A stretch of 64,000 nt of DNA from Tropicibacter naphthalenivorans (GCF_900176475.1 NZ_FWXX01000007.1:124001-188000); one strand, 5' to 3'; shown: positions 44,674 to 54,875, counted from the stretch's first letter. Made by a program: numbers and translations. Notes: generated from the letters alone by a model not told the origin.

Positions 44674-45420
44674 TCAAACCAGCATCCCGCCGTCGGAATC
44701 GTCCCCGGCCTCTTCCATCAGGCGGTCCATGTCAGGGACCGTCACGTGGCGCTTACCTTCGAGGTGAATCACCCCGTCTTTCTTCAGGGCCGACATCTGT
44801 CGGCTGACGGTTTCCAGCGTCAGGCCAAGGTAATCGGCCATCGCTTCGCGCGTCAGCGGCAAGTCAAAAGTCCGAGGCCCATCAGCACCTTGCATGTTCA
44901 GCGTCGCATCCCGGCGCGCGATGATCGACAGCAGAGAGGCAATCTTTTCCCGCGCGGTTTTGCGCCCCAGAACCAGCATCCACTCGCGCGCGGCGTCCAG
45001 CTCATCCAAGGTCATTTCCAAGAGCCGCTGGGCAATGTGCGGCGTGTGCGCAATCATCTCTTCAAAGGGGTTGCGGCGGAAACAGCACATCACCAGATCG
45101 GTCGTGGCCACCACGTCATAGGCGGCGGTGGCGCGCCCCGGACGGCCCACGAAATCGGACGGCAAAAGCAGGCCCACCATCTGCGTGCGCCCGTCTTCCA
45201 TGGTCTGTGTCAGCGTCGCGATGCCCGAAACCACAGAGCCGACAAAATCCATGCGATCGCCGGACCAGATCACCGTCTGACCGGCTTCGAACTTGCGGTA
45301 GTATTTGATCTCTTCGAGGCGCTCCAGCTCATCTGTCTCACAGCGCGCACAGACGGCACGGTGCCGAATGGGACACTCTTCGCAATCGTTGTGCACCGCC
45401 AGGCTTCTTTCATTCAGCAT
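44674..45420 (-). CDS. fnrL: FNR-family oxygen-sensing regulator FnrL
   Basis: Transcription factor that binds a [4Fe-4S] cluster under low oxygen and activates cbb3 oxidase and haem synthesis genes. 248 residues. N-terminal Cys13, Cys16, Cys24 and Cys27 (NDCEECPIRHRAVCARC) plus Cys112/113 in the cyclic-nucleotide-like beta-roll supply the cluster ligands; the C-terminal HTH is LTRE-AMADYLGLTLETVSRQMSAL (E-xx-SR recognition helix). Divergent from hemN with a shared FNR box 18 bp upstream of its ATG, which suggests negative autoregulation on this side. Confidence 0.95.
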   Translation of the reverse strand: MLNERSLAVHNDCEECPIRHRAVCARCETDELERLEEIKYYRKFEAGQTVIWSGDRMDFVGSVVSGIATLTQTMEDGRTQMVGLLLPSDFVGRPGRATAAYDVVATTDLVMCCFRRNPFEEMIAHTPHIAQRLLEMTLDELDAAREWMLVLGRKTAREKIASLLSIIARRDATLNMQGADGPRTFDLPLTREAMADYLGLTLETVSRQMSALKKDGVIHLEGKRHVTVPDMDRLMEEAGDDSDGGMLV

Positions 45421-45437
45421 CGGTTTCCCGTCCCGTG

Positions 45438-45451
45438 TTGATCTGGGTCAA
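45438..45451. promoter_or_regulatory. FNR box between fnrL and hemN
   Basis: TTGAT-CTGG-GTCAA. Its centre is 42 bp before the hemN ATG and 24 bp from the fnrL ATG, so it could activate hemN with a nearly leaderless message and repress fnrL. Confidence 0.75.
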
Positions 45452-45465
45452 AGTACATCTGTTCT

Positions 45466-45480
45466 ACCCTTTTTAAGGGT
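45466..45480 (+). other. Hairpin sequestering the hemN ribosome site
   Basis: ACCCTT-TTT-AAGGGT is a perfect 6-bp inverted repeat whose right arm is the only Shine-Dalgarno candidate (AAGGG) 7 nt before the hemN ATG. If transcribed it could limit translation; if transcription starts near 45486 it would instead be promoter DNA. Confidence 0.4.
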
Positions 45481-45486
45481 ACACCC

Positions 45487-46842
45487 ATGACAAATCGAAC
45501 ACAACTCGCACGGCTTGGCTTGTTTGACGCCAAAGTGCCGCGTTACACATCTTATCCGACGTCGCCGCATTTTGCCGGAAACGTCGGTCCTGACCGCTTT
45601 GCAGAGTGGATCAGCGCCGTTCCTCAAGATGGGAACGTATCGCTGTATTTGCATGTTCCATTTTGCCGCAGGCTGTGCTGGTTCTGTGCGTGCCGCACCC
45701 AAGGCACGGCGACTGCCTCGCCGGTCGAGGCCTATGTGGACACGCTTCTTGCAGAGTTGGCGATATTGAAAAGCCATTTGCCGCAGGGGGTTAAGCTCTC
45801 TCGCCTGCATTGGGGCGGGGGGACGCCGACGCTGTTGTCGCCGGACATGATGACCCGTCTGACCGATGCGATTCATGATGTGGCAGGCTTTGCGGACGGG
45901 GCGGAATTCTCGGTCGAGATTGACCCCAACGAGATCGACGAGGCGCGTCTGGATGCGCTGGCGGCGGGCGGGATGAACCGGGCCTCGATCGGCGTTCAGG
46001 ACTTTGACGAGCAAATTCAGGAAACCATCGGACGCCAGCAAGGGTTCGAGGTCACTCGCCGCGCAGTTGATATGATTCGCGAGCGCGGCGTCGCCTCGCT
46101 GAATGCCGATATTTTATATGGTTTGCCGCATCAGACCAACGCACGGATCACTGAAACGGTGCAAAAGCTGCTCAGCTTTGGGCCGGATCGGGTTGCCTTG
46201 TACGGCTATGCGCATGTGCCCTGGATGGCCAAGCGCCAGCAGATGATCCCGTCGGACGCGCTGCCGACGCCCGAAGAGCGGCTCGACCTGTTCGAAACCG
46301 CGCGCAAGCTGTTCCTGTGGGACAATTACGACGAAATCGGCATCGACCACTTTGCGACCAAGTCCGATGGTCTCGCCGTCGCGGCGCGGGCAGGGCGGCT
46401 GCGGCGCAACTTCCAAGGCTACACCGATGACACCTCTGAGGTGCTGATCGGCGTGGGTGCCTCTTCGATTTCCAAGTTCCCGCAGGGCTACGCGCAGAAC
46501 GCGCCGGGCACCTCGGCGCACACCCAAGCGATCCGCGAGGGGCGCTTTTCCACGGCGCGCGGGCATATGTTCCAAGGCGAAGACGTGCTGCGCGGTCGCC
46601 TGATCGAGGCCGTGATGTGCGATTTCCGCGTCAGCGCCGCCGAGATCACGCGCGATCACGACATCACGCGGGACGGGCTGTTTACCATGTTCCGGCAGGT
46701 GAACGACCAATTCGAAGGCTTGCTTCAGATCACCGACGATGGGCTGTACATTCCCGAAGCGGTCCGCCCGCTGACCCGGCTGATCGCGCGCAGCTTTGAC
46801 GGCTACGAATTGTCCAAGGCTGGGCACAGCTCTGCCATCTAA
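45487..46842 (+). CDS. hemN: Oxygen-independent coproporphyrinogen III dehydrogenase
   Basis: Radical SAM enzyme that converts coproporphyrinogen III to protoporphyrinogen IX without O2. 451 residues. The [4Fe-4S]/SAM site is Cys60-x3-Cys64-x2-Cys67 in LHVPFCRRLCWFCAC, preceded by YTSYPTSPHF (family start block) and followed by LHWGGGTPTLL and the C-terminal HemN domain (MCDFRVSAAEI). It supplies haem for the cbb3 oxidase under low oxygen, fitting the shared FNR control. Confidence 0.96.
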   Translation: MTNRTQLARLGLFDAKVPRYTSYPTSPHFAGNVGPDRFAEWISAVPQDGNVSLYLHVPFCRRLCWFCACRTQGTATASPVEAYVDTLLAELAILKSHLPQGVKLSRLHWGGGTPTLLSPDMMTRLTDAIHDVAGFADGAEFSVEIDPNEIDEARLDALAAGGMNRASIGVQDFDEQIQETIGRQQGFEVTRRAVDMIRERGVASLNADILYGLPHQTNARITETVQKLLSFGPDRVALYGYAHVPWMAKRQQMIPSDALPTPEERLDLFETARKLFLWDNYDEIGIDHFATKSDGLAVAARAGRLRRNFQGYTDDTSEVLIGVGASSISKFPQGYAQNAPGTSAHTQAIREGRFSTARGHMFQGEDVLRGRLIEAVMCDFRVSAAEITRDHDITRDGLFTMFRQVNDQFEGLLQITDDGLYIPEAVRPLTRLIARSFDGYELSKAGHSSAI

Positions 46843-46848
46843 AAGGTG

Positions 46849-46870
46849 GCCCCCCCTCGGGCAGGGGGGC
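46849..46870. terminator. Hairpin between convergent hemN and yejF
   Basis: GCCCCCC and GGGGGGC pair around a 7-8-nt loop in the 27-bp gap. No T-run. Confidence 0.55.
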
Positions 46871-48459
46871 TACGTCAGATCGAAAGCGGCGGACAAAAGG
46901 GTTTTGGTGTACTCGGTCTTGGGCGCGTCAAAGATTTCCTGTGCCGTCCCGGTCTCGACCACATCCCCTTGTTTCATAACCATAACTTTGTGGCTCATGG
47001 CGCGCACGACCTTGAGATCGTGGCTGATGAACAGGTAGGCCAGATCGTATTTCTTTTGCAGATTGCGCAGAAGTTCGACGATTTGCACCTGCACCGTCAT
47101 ATCCAACGCAGAGGTCGGTTCGTCCAAGACGACCAATCGCGGGCGCAGAACCATGGCCCGCGCGATGGCGATCCGCTGGCGTTGCCCGCCCGAAAATTCG
47201 TGGGGGTAGCGGTGCATGGACGCCGGGTCGAGCCCGACCTCGGTCATCACGTCGGTCACCACGTCCCGCTTGGGCCGGCCGTCGGGGGATCCGTGCACCT
47301 CCAGCCCTTCGGCAATGATTTGTTCACACGTCATGCGCGGTGACAGGCTTCCAAAGGGATCCTGAAACACGATCTGCATCTCGGATCGCAGCCGCCGCAA
47401 ATCCTTGGTCGACCATTTCCGCAGGTCCTGCCCGCGATAGTTGATCCCGCCGGTGGACTGGATCAGGCGCATGATGGCAAGGGCAAGCGTGGTCTTGCCA
47501 GAGCCGGATTCCCCAACAATCCCAATGGTTTCCCCCGCACGAACAGAGATCGTCGCCTCGTTCACGGCCTTCACATAGCCCACCGTGCGCTTGAGAAACC
47601 CGCGTTGGATCGGGAACCAGATGCGCAGGGCGTCGGTGCTGGCAATCTCGGGGGCGCTGTCGGGCACGGGATCCGGCGTGCCGGTGCTTTCAGCGGACAG
47701 CAGCATCTGCGTGTAAGGGTGTTGAGGATTGTCGAAAATCTCAGAAGTTGGCCCCTGCTCGACAATCTCGCCGTTCTTCATCACGCAGACCCGGTCCGCG
47801 ATTTTCCGCACGATTCCAAGATCATGGGTGATGAACAACAGGCTCATCCCCTCAGCTTCCTTGAGATCAGCAAGCAAGTCGAGGATTTGCGCCTGAATGG
47901 TCACGTCCAAAGCGGTGGTCGGTTCATCCGCGATCAGCAATTCCGGCCCGTTTGCCAGCGCCATGGCGATCATGACGCGCTGCCGCTGCCCGCCTGAAAG
48001 CTGGTGCGGATAGGCGCCCAGCCGGGACTCCGGGTCTCTGATCCCGACTTTGGTCAACAGCTCAATGATCCGCGCACGCACGGCGGGGCCGGTCAACCCT
48101 TGGTGCAGTTCAATCGACTCTGCCAGCTGTTTTTCCAGCGTATGCAACGGGTTAAGCGAGGTCATCGGCTCTTGAAAGATAAAGCTGATGTCGTTTCCGC
48201 GCACTTGCCGCAGGTGCCTGTCCGAGGCACCGATCATCTCTTGGCCTTCATACTTGACCGATCCGCCCACGGTCGCCGTCTCGCCCAGCAGGGACACAGT
48301 GGACAAGGCCGAGACGGACTTTCCCGAGCCAGACTCGCCGACCAAGGCCACTGTTTCGCCCTTGTTCACCTCGAAAGACACGCCTTTTACAGCAGGTACA
48401 GTTTGCCCGTCTTGGCGAAAGCTGACAGTCAGATTTTCGACCTGAAGCAAAGCGGTCAT
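46870..48459 (-). CDS. yejF: Peptide ABC transporter ATPase with two nucleotide-binding domains (YejF-like)
   Basis: A 529-residue fused ATPase energising the importer. Two complete ABC domains: Walker A GESGSGKS (about 38-45) and GESGSGKTT (about 318), signature motifs [15 protein letters not shown] and [15 protein letters not shown], Walker [13 protein letters not shown] and [12 protein letters not shown]. Oligopeptide-type C-terminal extensions ([22 protein letters not shown]) follow each. Overlaps yejE by 4 nt. In E. coli Yej imports peptides such as microcin C; in Agrobacterium relatives YejBEF imports muropeptides. Confidence 0.93.
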   Translation of the reverse strand: MTALLQVENLTVSFRQDGQTVPAVKGVSFEVNKGETVALVGESGSGKSVSALSTVSLLGETATVGGSVKYEGQEMIGASDRHLRQVRGNDISFIFQEPMTSLNPLHTLEKQLAESIELHQGLTGPAVRARIIELLTKVGIRDPESRLGAYPHQLSGGQRQRVMIAMALANGPELLIADEPTTALDVTIQAQILDLLADLKEAEGMSLLFITHDLGIVRKIADRVCVMKNGEIVEQGPTSEIFDNPQHPYTQMLLSAESTGTPDPVPDSAPEIASTDALRIWFPIQRGFLKRTVGYVKAVNEATISVRAGETIGIVGESGSGKTTLALAIMRLIQSTGGINYRGQDLRKWSTKDLRRLRSEMQIVFQDPFGSLSPRMTCEQIIAEGLEVHGSPDGRPKRDVVTDVMTEVGLDPASMHRYPHEFSGGQRQRIAIARAMVLRPRLVVLDEPTSALDMTVQVQIVELLRNLQKKYDLAYLFISHDLKVVRAMSHKVMVMKQGDVVETGTAQEIFDAPKTEYTKTLLSAAFDLT

Positions 48460-49592
48460 GAGAAAGTCTTTCTGGGGTCAAAGGCATCCCGCACGCCTTC
48501 GAAAATGAAAACGAGCAGCGAAAGCATGATGGCGAACACGGTAAACGACGTAAATGCGAGCCACGGCGCTTGCAGGTTTTGTTTGGCCTGCAAGGTGAGT
48601 TCACCCAATGACGGTGCCGAAGAAGGCAGGCCGTAGCCGAGGTAATCAAGCGTCGCCAACCCGCCAATTGCGCCTGTGATGATAAACGGCAGGAACGTCA
48701 AAGTGGCAACCATTGCGTTGGGCAACATATGGCGAAACATGATTTTCCAGTTGGAGACACCTAGCGCTTTTGCAGCACGTACGTATTCCAGATTTCGGGC
48801 TCTTAGGAATTCGGCGCGCACCACACCGACCAAACCCATCCAGCCGAAGAGGACTGAGAATATCACCAACAGCCAAAAGCTTCGCCCAAAAATGGCGAAC
48901 ATGATGATGATGATATAAAGTCCCGGCGTCGCGCTCCAAATCTCGATGATGCGCTGGAATACAAGGTCAACCCAGCCGCCGAAAAAGCCTTGGATCGCGC
49001 CTGCAATGATCCCGATAATAGAACTGAGTGTCGTGACAATAAGAGTATAAAAGATCGACAGGCGGAAGCCATAAATAATGCGCGCAAGCACGTCGCGTTT
49101 GGTATCGTCGGTGCCCAGCCAATTCTGTTCATTCGGCGGAAGCGGCGCAGCGCCGGGGCGATCCACCGGCGTGCTATAGCTGTAGGGAATAGCGGGCCAA
49201 ATCATCCAACCTTTTCGGAAATCACCTTCCAGTTGTTCTCCGGCTTCCGCCCGCTCGATCAAGCCCTCGGGGTCGTCAAAGCATTCTTCCAATCCTCCGG
49301 TCGTGATCAGGCATTTCACCTCGACATCGCGATACGGCGCTTCGGTTCGAAAGTCGCCGCCGAATTCGGTTTCCGGATAGAACTTGAAGATGGGCATGTA
49401 AAGCTCGCCGCGATAGCTCACGACGATCGGTTTCTCGTTGGCCAAAAACTCTGCAAACAGCGATAGACCAAAGAGAACCAGGAAAATCCATAGCGACCAA
49501 AAGGCGCGCCGATTTTTCTTAAAGTTATTCCAGCGTCTTTGGTTGAGCGGAGAAAGGCCTAAACGACGGTTTGGAGTTGTGGTGTCGGTCAT
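48456..49592 (-). CDS. yejE: Peptide ABC transporter permease (YejE-like)
   Basis: A 378-residue permease with an N-terminal TM helix (about 28-50), a long periplasmic insertion (about 50-170) typical of YejE (PYSYSTPVDRPGAAPLPPNEQNWLGTDDTKRDVLARIIYG; key part NWLGTDDTKRDV), and four to five further helices with the EAA loop RARNLEYVRAAKALGVSNWKI (key EYVRAAKALG). DNA here is visibly richer in A/T than flanking genes. Confidence 0.92.
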   Translation of the reverse strand: MTDTTTPNRRLGLSPLNQRRWNNFKKNRRAFWSLWIFLVLFGLSLFAEFLANEKPIVVSYRGELYMPIFKFYPETEFGGDFRTEAPYRDVEVKCLITTGGLEECFDDPEGLIERAEAGEQLEGDFRKGWMIWPAIPYSYSTPVDRPGAAPLPPNEQNWLGTDDTKRDVLARIIYGFRLSIFYTLIVTTLSSIIGIIAGAIQGFFGGWVDLVFQRIIEIWSATPGLYIIIIMFAIFGRSFWLLVIFSVLFGWMGLVGVVRAEFLRARNLEYVRAAKALGVSNWKIMFRHMLPNAMVATLTFLPFIITGAIGGLATLDYLGYGLPSSAPSLGELTLQAKQNLQAPWLAFTSFTVFAIMLSLLVFIFEGVRDAFDPRKTFS

Positions 49593-50681
49593 TCACCCCT
49601 CCCGTTTTTCAAAGTCGATACGTGGATCGACAAGAACATACATCAGGTCGGATATAATTCCCATCACAAGGCCAATCAGCCCGAACGCAAAGAGGGTGCC
49701 AAAAATAACTGGGTAGTCACGCTGGACCGCCGCTTCGAATCCCAAGCGCCCCAAACCATCGAGCGAGAAAATCGTCTCGATAATAATTGATCCGCCAAAG
49801 AATACACCGATGAAAACACCGGGCAGACCTGCGATAACAATCAGCATCGCGTTGCGGAAGATGTGCCCGTAAAGGACACGCCTTTCCGACAGGCCTTTCG
49901 CCCGCGCTGTCATAACGTACTGCTTTTTGATCTCGTCTAAAAAGCTGTTTTTTGTCAGTAGTGTAAGTGTCGCAAAGGCTGCGATCGTCGAAGCAAGAAC
50001 AGGCAGAGTGATGTGCCAGAAATAGTCCGTGATCTTTCCGAATAAAGAAAAGTTTTCCCAGTTGTCTGAGGTTAAGCCTCGTAGCGGGAAAATTTGCCAA
50101 TAGCTGCCACCGGCGAAAAGCACAAGCAGCAAAATAGCGAAAAGAAACCCTGGGATCGAGTATGCCGCAATGATGACACCAGATGTCCAAGTATCAAAAG
50201 AGCTTCCATCACGTACGGCTTTTTTGATGCCAAGAGGAATGGAAACGAGATAAGCGATCAGTGTAGACCAGAGCCCCAAAGTGATTGAAACGGGCATCTT
50301 TTCCATTACCAAATCGACGACTGTAATTGATCGAAAATAACTCGTTCCAAAGTCGAACTGCATGTATTTCCACATCATATTCAGGAACCGCTCCAAAGGC
50401 GGTTTGTCAAACCCGAATTCCTTTTCGAGCTGCTCAATAAATTCCGGTGGAAGACCTCGGGCACCCGCGTATTCGGTATCGCCAGCCGAAGCCGTATCCA
50501 TGTCGGGGCCGGAATTTCCGCCAGTGAAGCCGCCGGTAACGTCACCTTCGCCTTCCATATTTGCGATGATCTGTTCAATCGGTCCGCCGGGAACAAATTG
50601 CACCAACGCAAAGTTCACAATCATAATCCCCAAAAGGGTGGGGATTATGAGGAGCAGACGTCTTAGGATATAAGCGCCCAT
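49593..50681 (-). CDS. yejB: Peptide ABC transporter permease (YejB-like)
   Basis: A 362-residue BPD-type permease. TM1 (about 5-27, [20 protein letters not shown]) leads to a periplasmic segment rich in Gly ([15 protein letters not shown]), then five TM helices and the EAA loop [22 protein letters not shown]. Adjacent to yejE (0-bp gap) and yejA (1-bp gap). A/T-rich codon use like yejE, which may indicate different ancestry from the neighbours or relaxed codon selection. Confidence 0.92.
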   Translation of the reverse strand: MGAYILRRLLLIIPTLLGIMIVNFALVQFVPGGPIEQIIANMEGEGDVTGGFTGGNSGPDMDTASAGDTEYAGARGLPPEFIEQLEKEFGFDKPPLERFLNMMWKYMQFDFGTSYFRSITVVDLVMEKMPVSITLGLWSTLIAYLVSIPLGIKKAVRDGSSFDTWTSGVIIAAYSIPGFLFAILLLVLFAGGSYWQIFPLRGLTSDNWENFSLFGKITDYFWHITLPVLASTIAAFATLTLLTKNSFLDEIKKQYVMTARAKGLSERRVLYGHIFRNAMLIVIAGLPGVFIGVFFGGSIIIETIFSLDGLGRLGFEAAVQRDYPVIFGTLFAFGLIGLVMGIISDLMYVLVDPRIDFEKREG

Positions 50682-50682
50682 G

Positions 50683-52623
50683 TTATTTCAGGTAACCTTG
50701 CGCTTTGAGATTGGCTTGTTTTTCTGGATTTGCCCACCAGAAGGACAGGTAGCCGAGGTCGTAGGGCGGAATTGTCTCCGGGTGTTCATACATGTCGTAG
50801 TACGCAACCCAGTGGTCGGCGATATATCCCGTCGGGATCATGATAAATTCGTAGCGTAGCGCGCGATCCAGTGCTTTCAGAGCGACATCCGTTTCATCCT
50901 GATTTTCGGCATTGAAGCTTTCGGCAATGATTGCGTCTACTAGAGGGCTGGCCAAACCGGCAGGGTTGAAAACGCTAAAAGCGGCCTCTTCGGAGCCATA
51001 CATTTGGCTCAACCCGCCGCCCGTCGAAAGAAATGTCCCGTATCGGGTGGAATAGAGGACGTCATAGTCCCGATCCCGTCGACGATTGGTATATTGCGAG
51101 GGGTCCACTTTTTCCACCGACGCATCCACGCCGATTTGTTGGAGGTTTTGAATAAACGTTTCGTGCATCCCCTCAACCGACGAGTCGATATTGCTTGGGA
51201 TCAGGAACGTCAGGCTGAGCGTGTTGCCTTGAGCATTGCGTCGCACGCCGTCATCGCCAACTTCCCATCCGGCATTGCTCAGCAGGTTTGACGCCTGTCG
51301 CAGATTGCGCCGGTCGGGCAGGCGGGAAGCGTTGGATTCGTGAAATTGGTAAACGGGTGTGTCGTAAACGTCGCTCGGAACGACATCACCAAGCGATTGC
51401 AAAAATGCCAATTCGGCGCCAGTGGGCACATCGGTCGCTTCGATATGTGTGCCTTGGACAAAGGAACTGCGCGGCGAATACAGGCCAAAGAGCAGCGATT
51501 CATTGGTCCATTCAAAGTTAAAGGCCAAGGCCAAGGCCTCGCGCACGCGTTTGTCCTGAAGCGGTTCTTTACCAAGGTTAAAGACAAAACCGGTGGGATT
51601 GGGCGGGCTGCCGTCGGGCAGTTCTTCCTTTACTACGATGCCATTTTGGACCTTGGGGAAGTCATACCCCGTTGCCCATTGCTTTGGGTCACTCTCGGTG
51701 GTGAAGGTGTATTCCCCGGCTTTGAAGGCCTCGAATGCGGCGGTTTGATCGGCGAAGTACTCCAGCCGGATCTCGTCGAAATTGTTGCGCCCCGTTTGGT
51801 AGGGCAGGTCGGCCCCCCAATAGTCCTCGACACGTTTGTAGACGATGCGGCGGTTCACCTCAAAGCTGTCCAGACGATAGGGGCCAGAGCCAGGGGCAAC
51901 CTCGAGTCGGGGTTGATCTAGGCGGCGGTTTTCGGGATCGGCTTCGAACCACGCCTTTTGGAAAACCGGGGTTGAGCCTGCGGTCTCAATGCGCGAACGC
52001 TTTGTTTCCTCAGGATTAAAGGTGAATTTAACCGTGTAGTCATCCAAGGCCTCTGCGCCGGTGATCATCTTGGACACGGCGGCGGCATAGGACGGCAAGC
52101 CTTGGGTCGTGAACAGCTTGTGAGAGTAGACCACATCATGCGCGGTGACGGGGCTGCCATCCCAGAACTTGGCGTCCTGCCGCATGTGAAAGATCACCCA
52201 ATCGCGGCTCTCGGGGTACTCCAAGCTTTCGCAGAGCAGGCAGTAGTATTGACCGACGCTATCCTCGACCGACTCGATCAGCGAATCGTATTGCAAGGTC
52301 GTTAGCGCACCAGAGCGCCCCTTGACCGTGTAGGGGTTCAGACTGTCGAAGGTGCCGGTTGCGCCAAGCACCAGCGCCCCGCCCTTGGGCGCATCTGGGT
52401 TAACGAAATTGAAGTGGGTGTAATCGGCGGGGTAGTCGAGGTTGCCGAAATATGAATACCCATGCGCCGTGGTGACGTTTTCGTCTTGGGCAAAGACACT
52501 GGACGCCAACAGCGCGACGCCAAGCGCCAGCGCCCCGGTGGCCCAAGGACGCAAATCGGGCAAAGCGCGGGCCTTGGCTGCGGCGCGCGGACGGTGCGAG
52601 GGGCGTTTGTGCAGGACGGTCAT
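50683..52623 (-). CDS. yejA: Extracellular solute-binding protein of the Yej-type importer
   Basis: A 646-residue SBP family 5 protein that delivers peptides to YejBEF in the periplasm. The basic N-terminus precedes a late hydrophobic signal segment (about 30-45, [16 protein letters not shown], cleavage likely after FA). Family traits: [29 protein letters not shown], the [16 protein letters not shown] segment and WYADYW-like central region [23 protein letters not shown] (key [10 protein letters not shown]). First gene of the four-gene operon. Confidence 0.9.
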   Translation of the reverse strand: MTVLHKRPSHRPRAAAKARALPDLRPWATGALALGVALLASSVFAQDENVTTAHGYSYFGNLDYPADYTHFNFVNPDAPKGGALVLGATGTFDSLNPYTVKGRSGALTTLQYDSLIESVEDSVGQYYCLLCESLEYPESRDWVIFHMRQDAKFWDGSPVTAHDVVYSHKLFTTQGLPSYAAAVSKMITGAEALDDYTVKFTFNPEETKRSRIETAGSTPVFQKAWFEADPENRRLDQPRLEVAPGSGPYRLDSFEVNRRIVYKRVEDYWGADLPYQTGRNNFDEIRLEYFADQTAAFEAFKAGEYTFTTESDPKQWATGYDFPKVQNGIVVKEELPDGSPPNPTGFVFNLGKEPLQDKRVREALALAFNFEWTNESLLFGLYSPRSSFVQGTHIEATDVPTGAELAFLQSLGDVVPSDVYDTPVYQFHESNASRLPDRRNLRQASNLLSNAGWEVGDDGVRRNAQGNTLSLTFLIPSNIDSSVEGMHETFIQNLQQIGVDASVEKVDPSQYTNRRRDRDYDVLYSTRYGTFLSTGGGLSQMYGSEEAAFSVFNPAGLASPLVDAIIAESFNAENQDETDVALKALDRALRYEFIMIPTGYIADHWVAYYDMYEHPETIPPYDLGYLSFWWANPEKQANLKAQGYLK

Positions 52624-52775
52624 GTGTTTCTCCCTGATCGGTCGAGACCTTCGGTGGATTCATTCCACAGCATTCTTGGTTAATTTTAAGCTAAGTGTTT
52701 CGGCTGACCACATTCAAGGTGAGAATATACCTGCAATTAGATGAAAACACTGTGAGGTTCCGGTGAACCGGCAAA

Positions 52776-52807
52776 GAAAAAGGCCGCGACCCCTAGGGGT
52801 GCGGCCC
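52776..52807 (-). terminator. Intrinsic terminator for the cytochrome c_y gene
   Basis: A GC-rich hairpin (GGCCGC.ACCCC against GGGGTGCGGCC) 24 bp past the stop, followed on the minus strand by TTTTTCTTTG. Confidence 0.8.
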
Positions 52808-52830
52808 AAATCACAGGTTTTCAAAAGGGC

Positions 52831-53349
52831 TTAGCCGCCCAGCGTCGCCAGATACGCGATCAGGTTCACGCGATCCGCCGGCTTGTTCAGGCCAGAGAAC
52901 GACATGGTCGTGCCCGATGCCGAACCGCGCGGGTTTTCGAGGAAGGTGTTCAGGTTCTCGGCAGTCCAGACGTCGCCAACCTGGTTCAGCGCACCCGAGT
53001 AGCCAAAGCCAGCAACCGAACCGATGGCGCGGTCGACCACACCGTTCAGGTGCGGGCCGGTCTTGTCGGTGCCGTCGATGGCGTGGCAGGCGCGGCATTT
53101 GCCAAAGACTTTTTCGCCCTTGGCGGCATCGGCGGAGGCCATCATGGTCGCAAAGTCGATTTCTTCTTCGGGCTCGGCAGCGGCGCCGCCGTCGTCCACT
53201 TCAATCACGTAAGCGGCGTGGACTTCTTCGCCGTGACCACCGACTTCGGTGTGGTACAGCGTTTCCGCCGTCCATTTTGCCAGCAGGAAAACCAGGAAGG
53301 TGCCGCAAACGCCGCCCACGGCTTTGGTAAGTGTCATCGTGTCAAACAT
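52831..53349 (-). CDS. cycM: Membrane-anchored cytochrome c (c_y / CycM type)
   Basis: A 172-residue class I cytochrome c tethered by an uncleaved N-terminal TM helix (about 8-27), an acidic Ala/Glu linker (about 35-68) and a C-terminal haem domain with CRACH (about 84) and the Met ligand in TTMSFSGLNKP (about 147). In Rhodobacter and Paracoccus such c_y proteins carry electrons from bc1 to terminal oxidases, including cbb3, so it can serve the nearby cco operon. Single-gene unit. Confidence 0.92.
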   Translation of the reverse strand: MFDTMTLTKAVGGVCGTFLVFLLAKWTAETLYHTEVGGHGEEVHAAYVIEVDDGGAAAEPEEEIDFATMMASADAAKGEKVFGKCRACHAIDGTDKTGPHLNGVVDRAIGSVAGFGYSGALNQVGDVWTAENLNTFLENPRGSASGTTMSFSGLNKPADRVNLIAYLATLGG

Positions 53350-53476
53350 TGTGGTGCCCTGTTCGTCAGAAAGCAGTATTCCGGCGCGTGTCTATTGCTT
53401 CCCATCTTGCAAAGCAAGGTGTAGAAGGCGCGACCAATCGCCCGCATGCCGGGGTATGCAGAGAAAGTTGTGAAAA

Positions 53477-54310
53477 ATGCCGCAGAAAATTGCGTTCCAA
53501 GGCGAACTTGGCGCCTATTCGCATCAAGCTTGCGTCGATGCACGCCCGGATATGGCCCCGCTGCCCTGTAAATCCTTTGAGGATGTGATCGCCGCGGTGC
53601 GCACGGGGGCGGCTGAATTGGCGATGCTGCCGGTGGAAAACACCACCTATGGGCGCGTGGCGGACATCCATCGCCTGTTGCCAGAATCGGGTCTGCGGAT
53701 CGTGGACGAAGCCTTTGTCCGGGTGCACATCAGCATGATGGCGCTGCCCGGCGTGCAGATCGAAGAGCTCAAATGCGTGCGCGCGCATCCGGTCCTGCTG
53801 CCGCAGGCCGCGACCTTTTTGAAAAAATACGGGATCGAGGGCGAAGCCTGGGCCGATAGCGCCGGTGCCGCGCAGGAGCTGGCGGACACGCAGTCGCGCG
53901 AGATGGGCGTGCTGGCCTCGGACCTCGCGGCAGAGATTTACGGGCTGCACATCTTGGCGCGGCACATCGAGGATCACGCGCATAACACCACGCGGTTCCT
54001 GATCATGGGCAAGGAGCCCAATCTGGAGCGGCGCGGCGCGCATGGGATGATGACGACCTTTGTCTTTCAGGTGCGCAACATTCCGGCGGCGCTGTACAAG
54101 GCGATGGGTGGATTTGCCACCAACGGCGTCAACATGACCAAGCTGGAAAGCTATATGGTGGGCGGCTCTTTTACCGCGACGCAGTTCTACGCCGATATCG
54201 AAGGGCACCCGGATGATCCGGCGGTGCAGCGCGCGCTGGAAGAGCTGGACTACTTTACCGATGTGCTGGAGATCCTCGGGGTCTACCCGCGCGATCCCCG
54301 CCGCGACTAA
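53477..54310 (+). CDS. pheA: Prephenate dehydratase
   Basis: Converts prephenate to phenylpyruvate in phenylalanine synthesis. 277 residues, the stand-alone type without chorismate mutase. Catalytic domain: FQGELGAYSHQA, LPVENTTYGRVADIH, and the essential NTTRF at about residue 172; C-terminal ACT domain starts near 195 (TTFVFQVRNIPAALYKAMGGFATNGVNMTKLES; key GVNMTKLES). The usual ESRP allosteric motif is ESYM here, a variant common in alphaproteobacteria. Ribosome site is weak (GAGAAAG). Confidence 0.95.
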   Translation: MPQKIAFQGELGAYSHQACVDARPDMAPLPCKSFEDVIAAVRTGAAELAMLPVENTTYGRVADIHRLLPESGLRIVDEAFVRVHISMMALPGVQIEELKCVRAHPVLLPQAATFLKKYGIEGEAWADSAGAAQELADTQSREMGVLASDLAAEIYGLHILARHIEDHAHNTTRFLIMGKEPNLERRGAHGMMTTFVFQVRNIPAALYKAMGGFATNGVNMTKLESYMVGGSFTATQFYADIEGHPDDPAVQRALEELDYFTDVLEILGVYPRDPRRD

Positions 54311-54416
54311 GCCAAACGGTATCTAAAGGGGCGCTGCGCGCACAGGGATAGCCGCCCCGGCCATTGGCCCGGTCGGCCCGTTGTCGCGCGGGGATAGGGC
54401 AGATGTCCGGTCGAGG

Positions 54417-54875
54417 TCAGATCAAGAGGCTGGCGGCACCTTCGTGTTTCAGGAGGTGGACCTTGGTTTCGATGCCGGTGCCGCCTGAGAAGCCGCCAAG
54501 GCCGTCCCGCCCCAAGACGCGGTGGCAGGGGATCAGCAGCGGCAGGGGATTGCCGCCGCAAGCCTGCCCGATGGCTTGGGCCGGGACGCCCAGCGCCGAG
54601 GCCAGATCGCCGTAGGTGCGTGTTTCGCCAAAGGGGATGGCCGACATGGCGGCGCAGACGGACGCCTGGAAGGGCGAGCCTTGGACGTGCAACGGCAGGT
54701 CAAACTCTTTGAGGTCATGGGCAAAATAGGCGTCGATCTGGCGCTTGGCCTCTGACAGCAGCGGCGTTGTGTCCTGCCTGTGTGCGCTGTCCCACGTGAG
54801 CCGTACGAGGCTCTCATCCTCTTGGGTGAGGGTCACGGGGCCGGTAGGGGTTGGGACAGTCAGCTGGGCGCGCAT
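54417..54875 (-). CDS. ogt: Methylated-DNA--protein-cysteine methyltransferase
   Basis: Suicide repair protein moving methyl groups from O6-methylguanine to its own Cys. 152 residues. Active-site PCHRVLGRDG (Cys near residue 125) preceded by ACGGNPLPLLIPCH, and GETRTYGDLASALGVPAQAIGQA with the Arg finger/HTH. N-terminal domain is short, as in Ogt rather than Ada. Confidence 0.95.
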   Translation of the reverse strand: MRAQLTVPTPTGPVTLTQEDESLVRLTWDSAHRQDTTPLLSEAKRQIDAYFAHDLKEFDLPLHVQGSPFQASVCAAMSAIPFGETRTYGDLASALGVPAQAIGQACGGNPLPLLIPCHRVLGRDGLGGFSGGTGIETKVHLLKHEGAASLLI

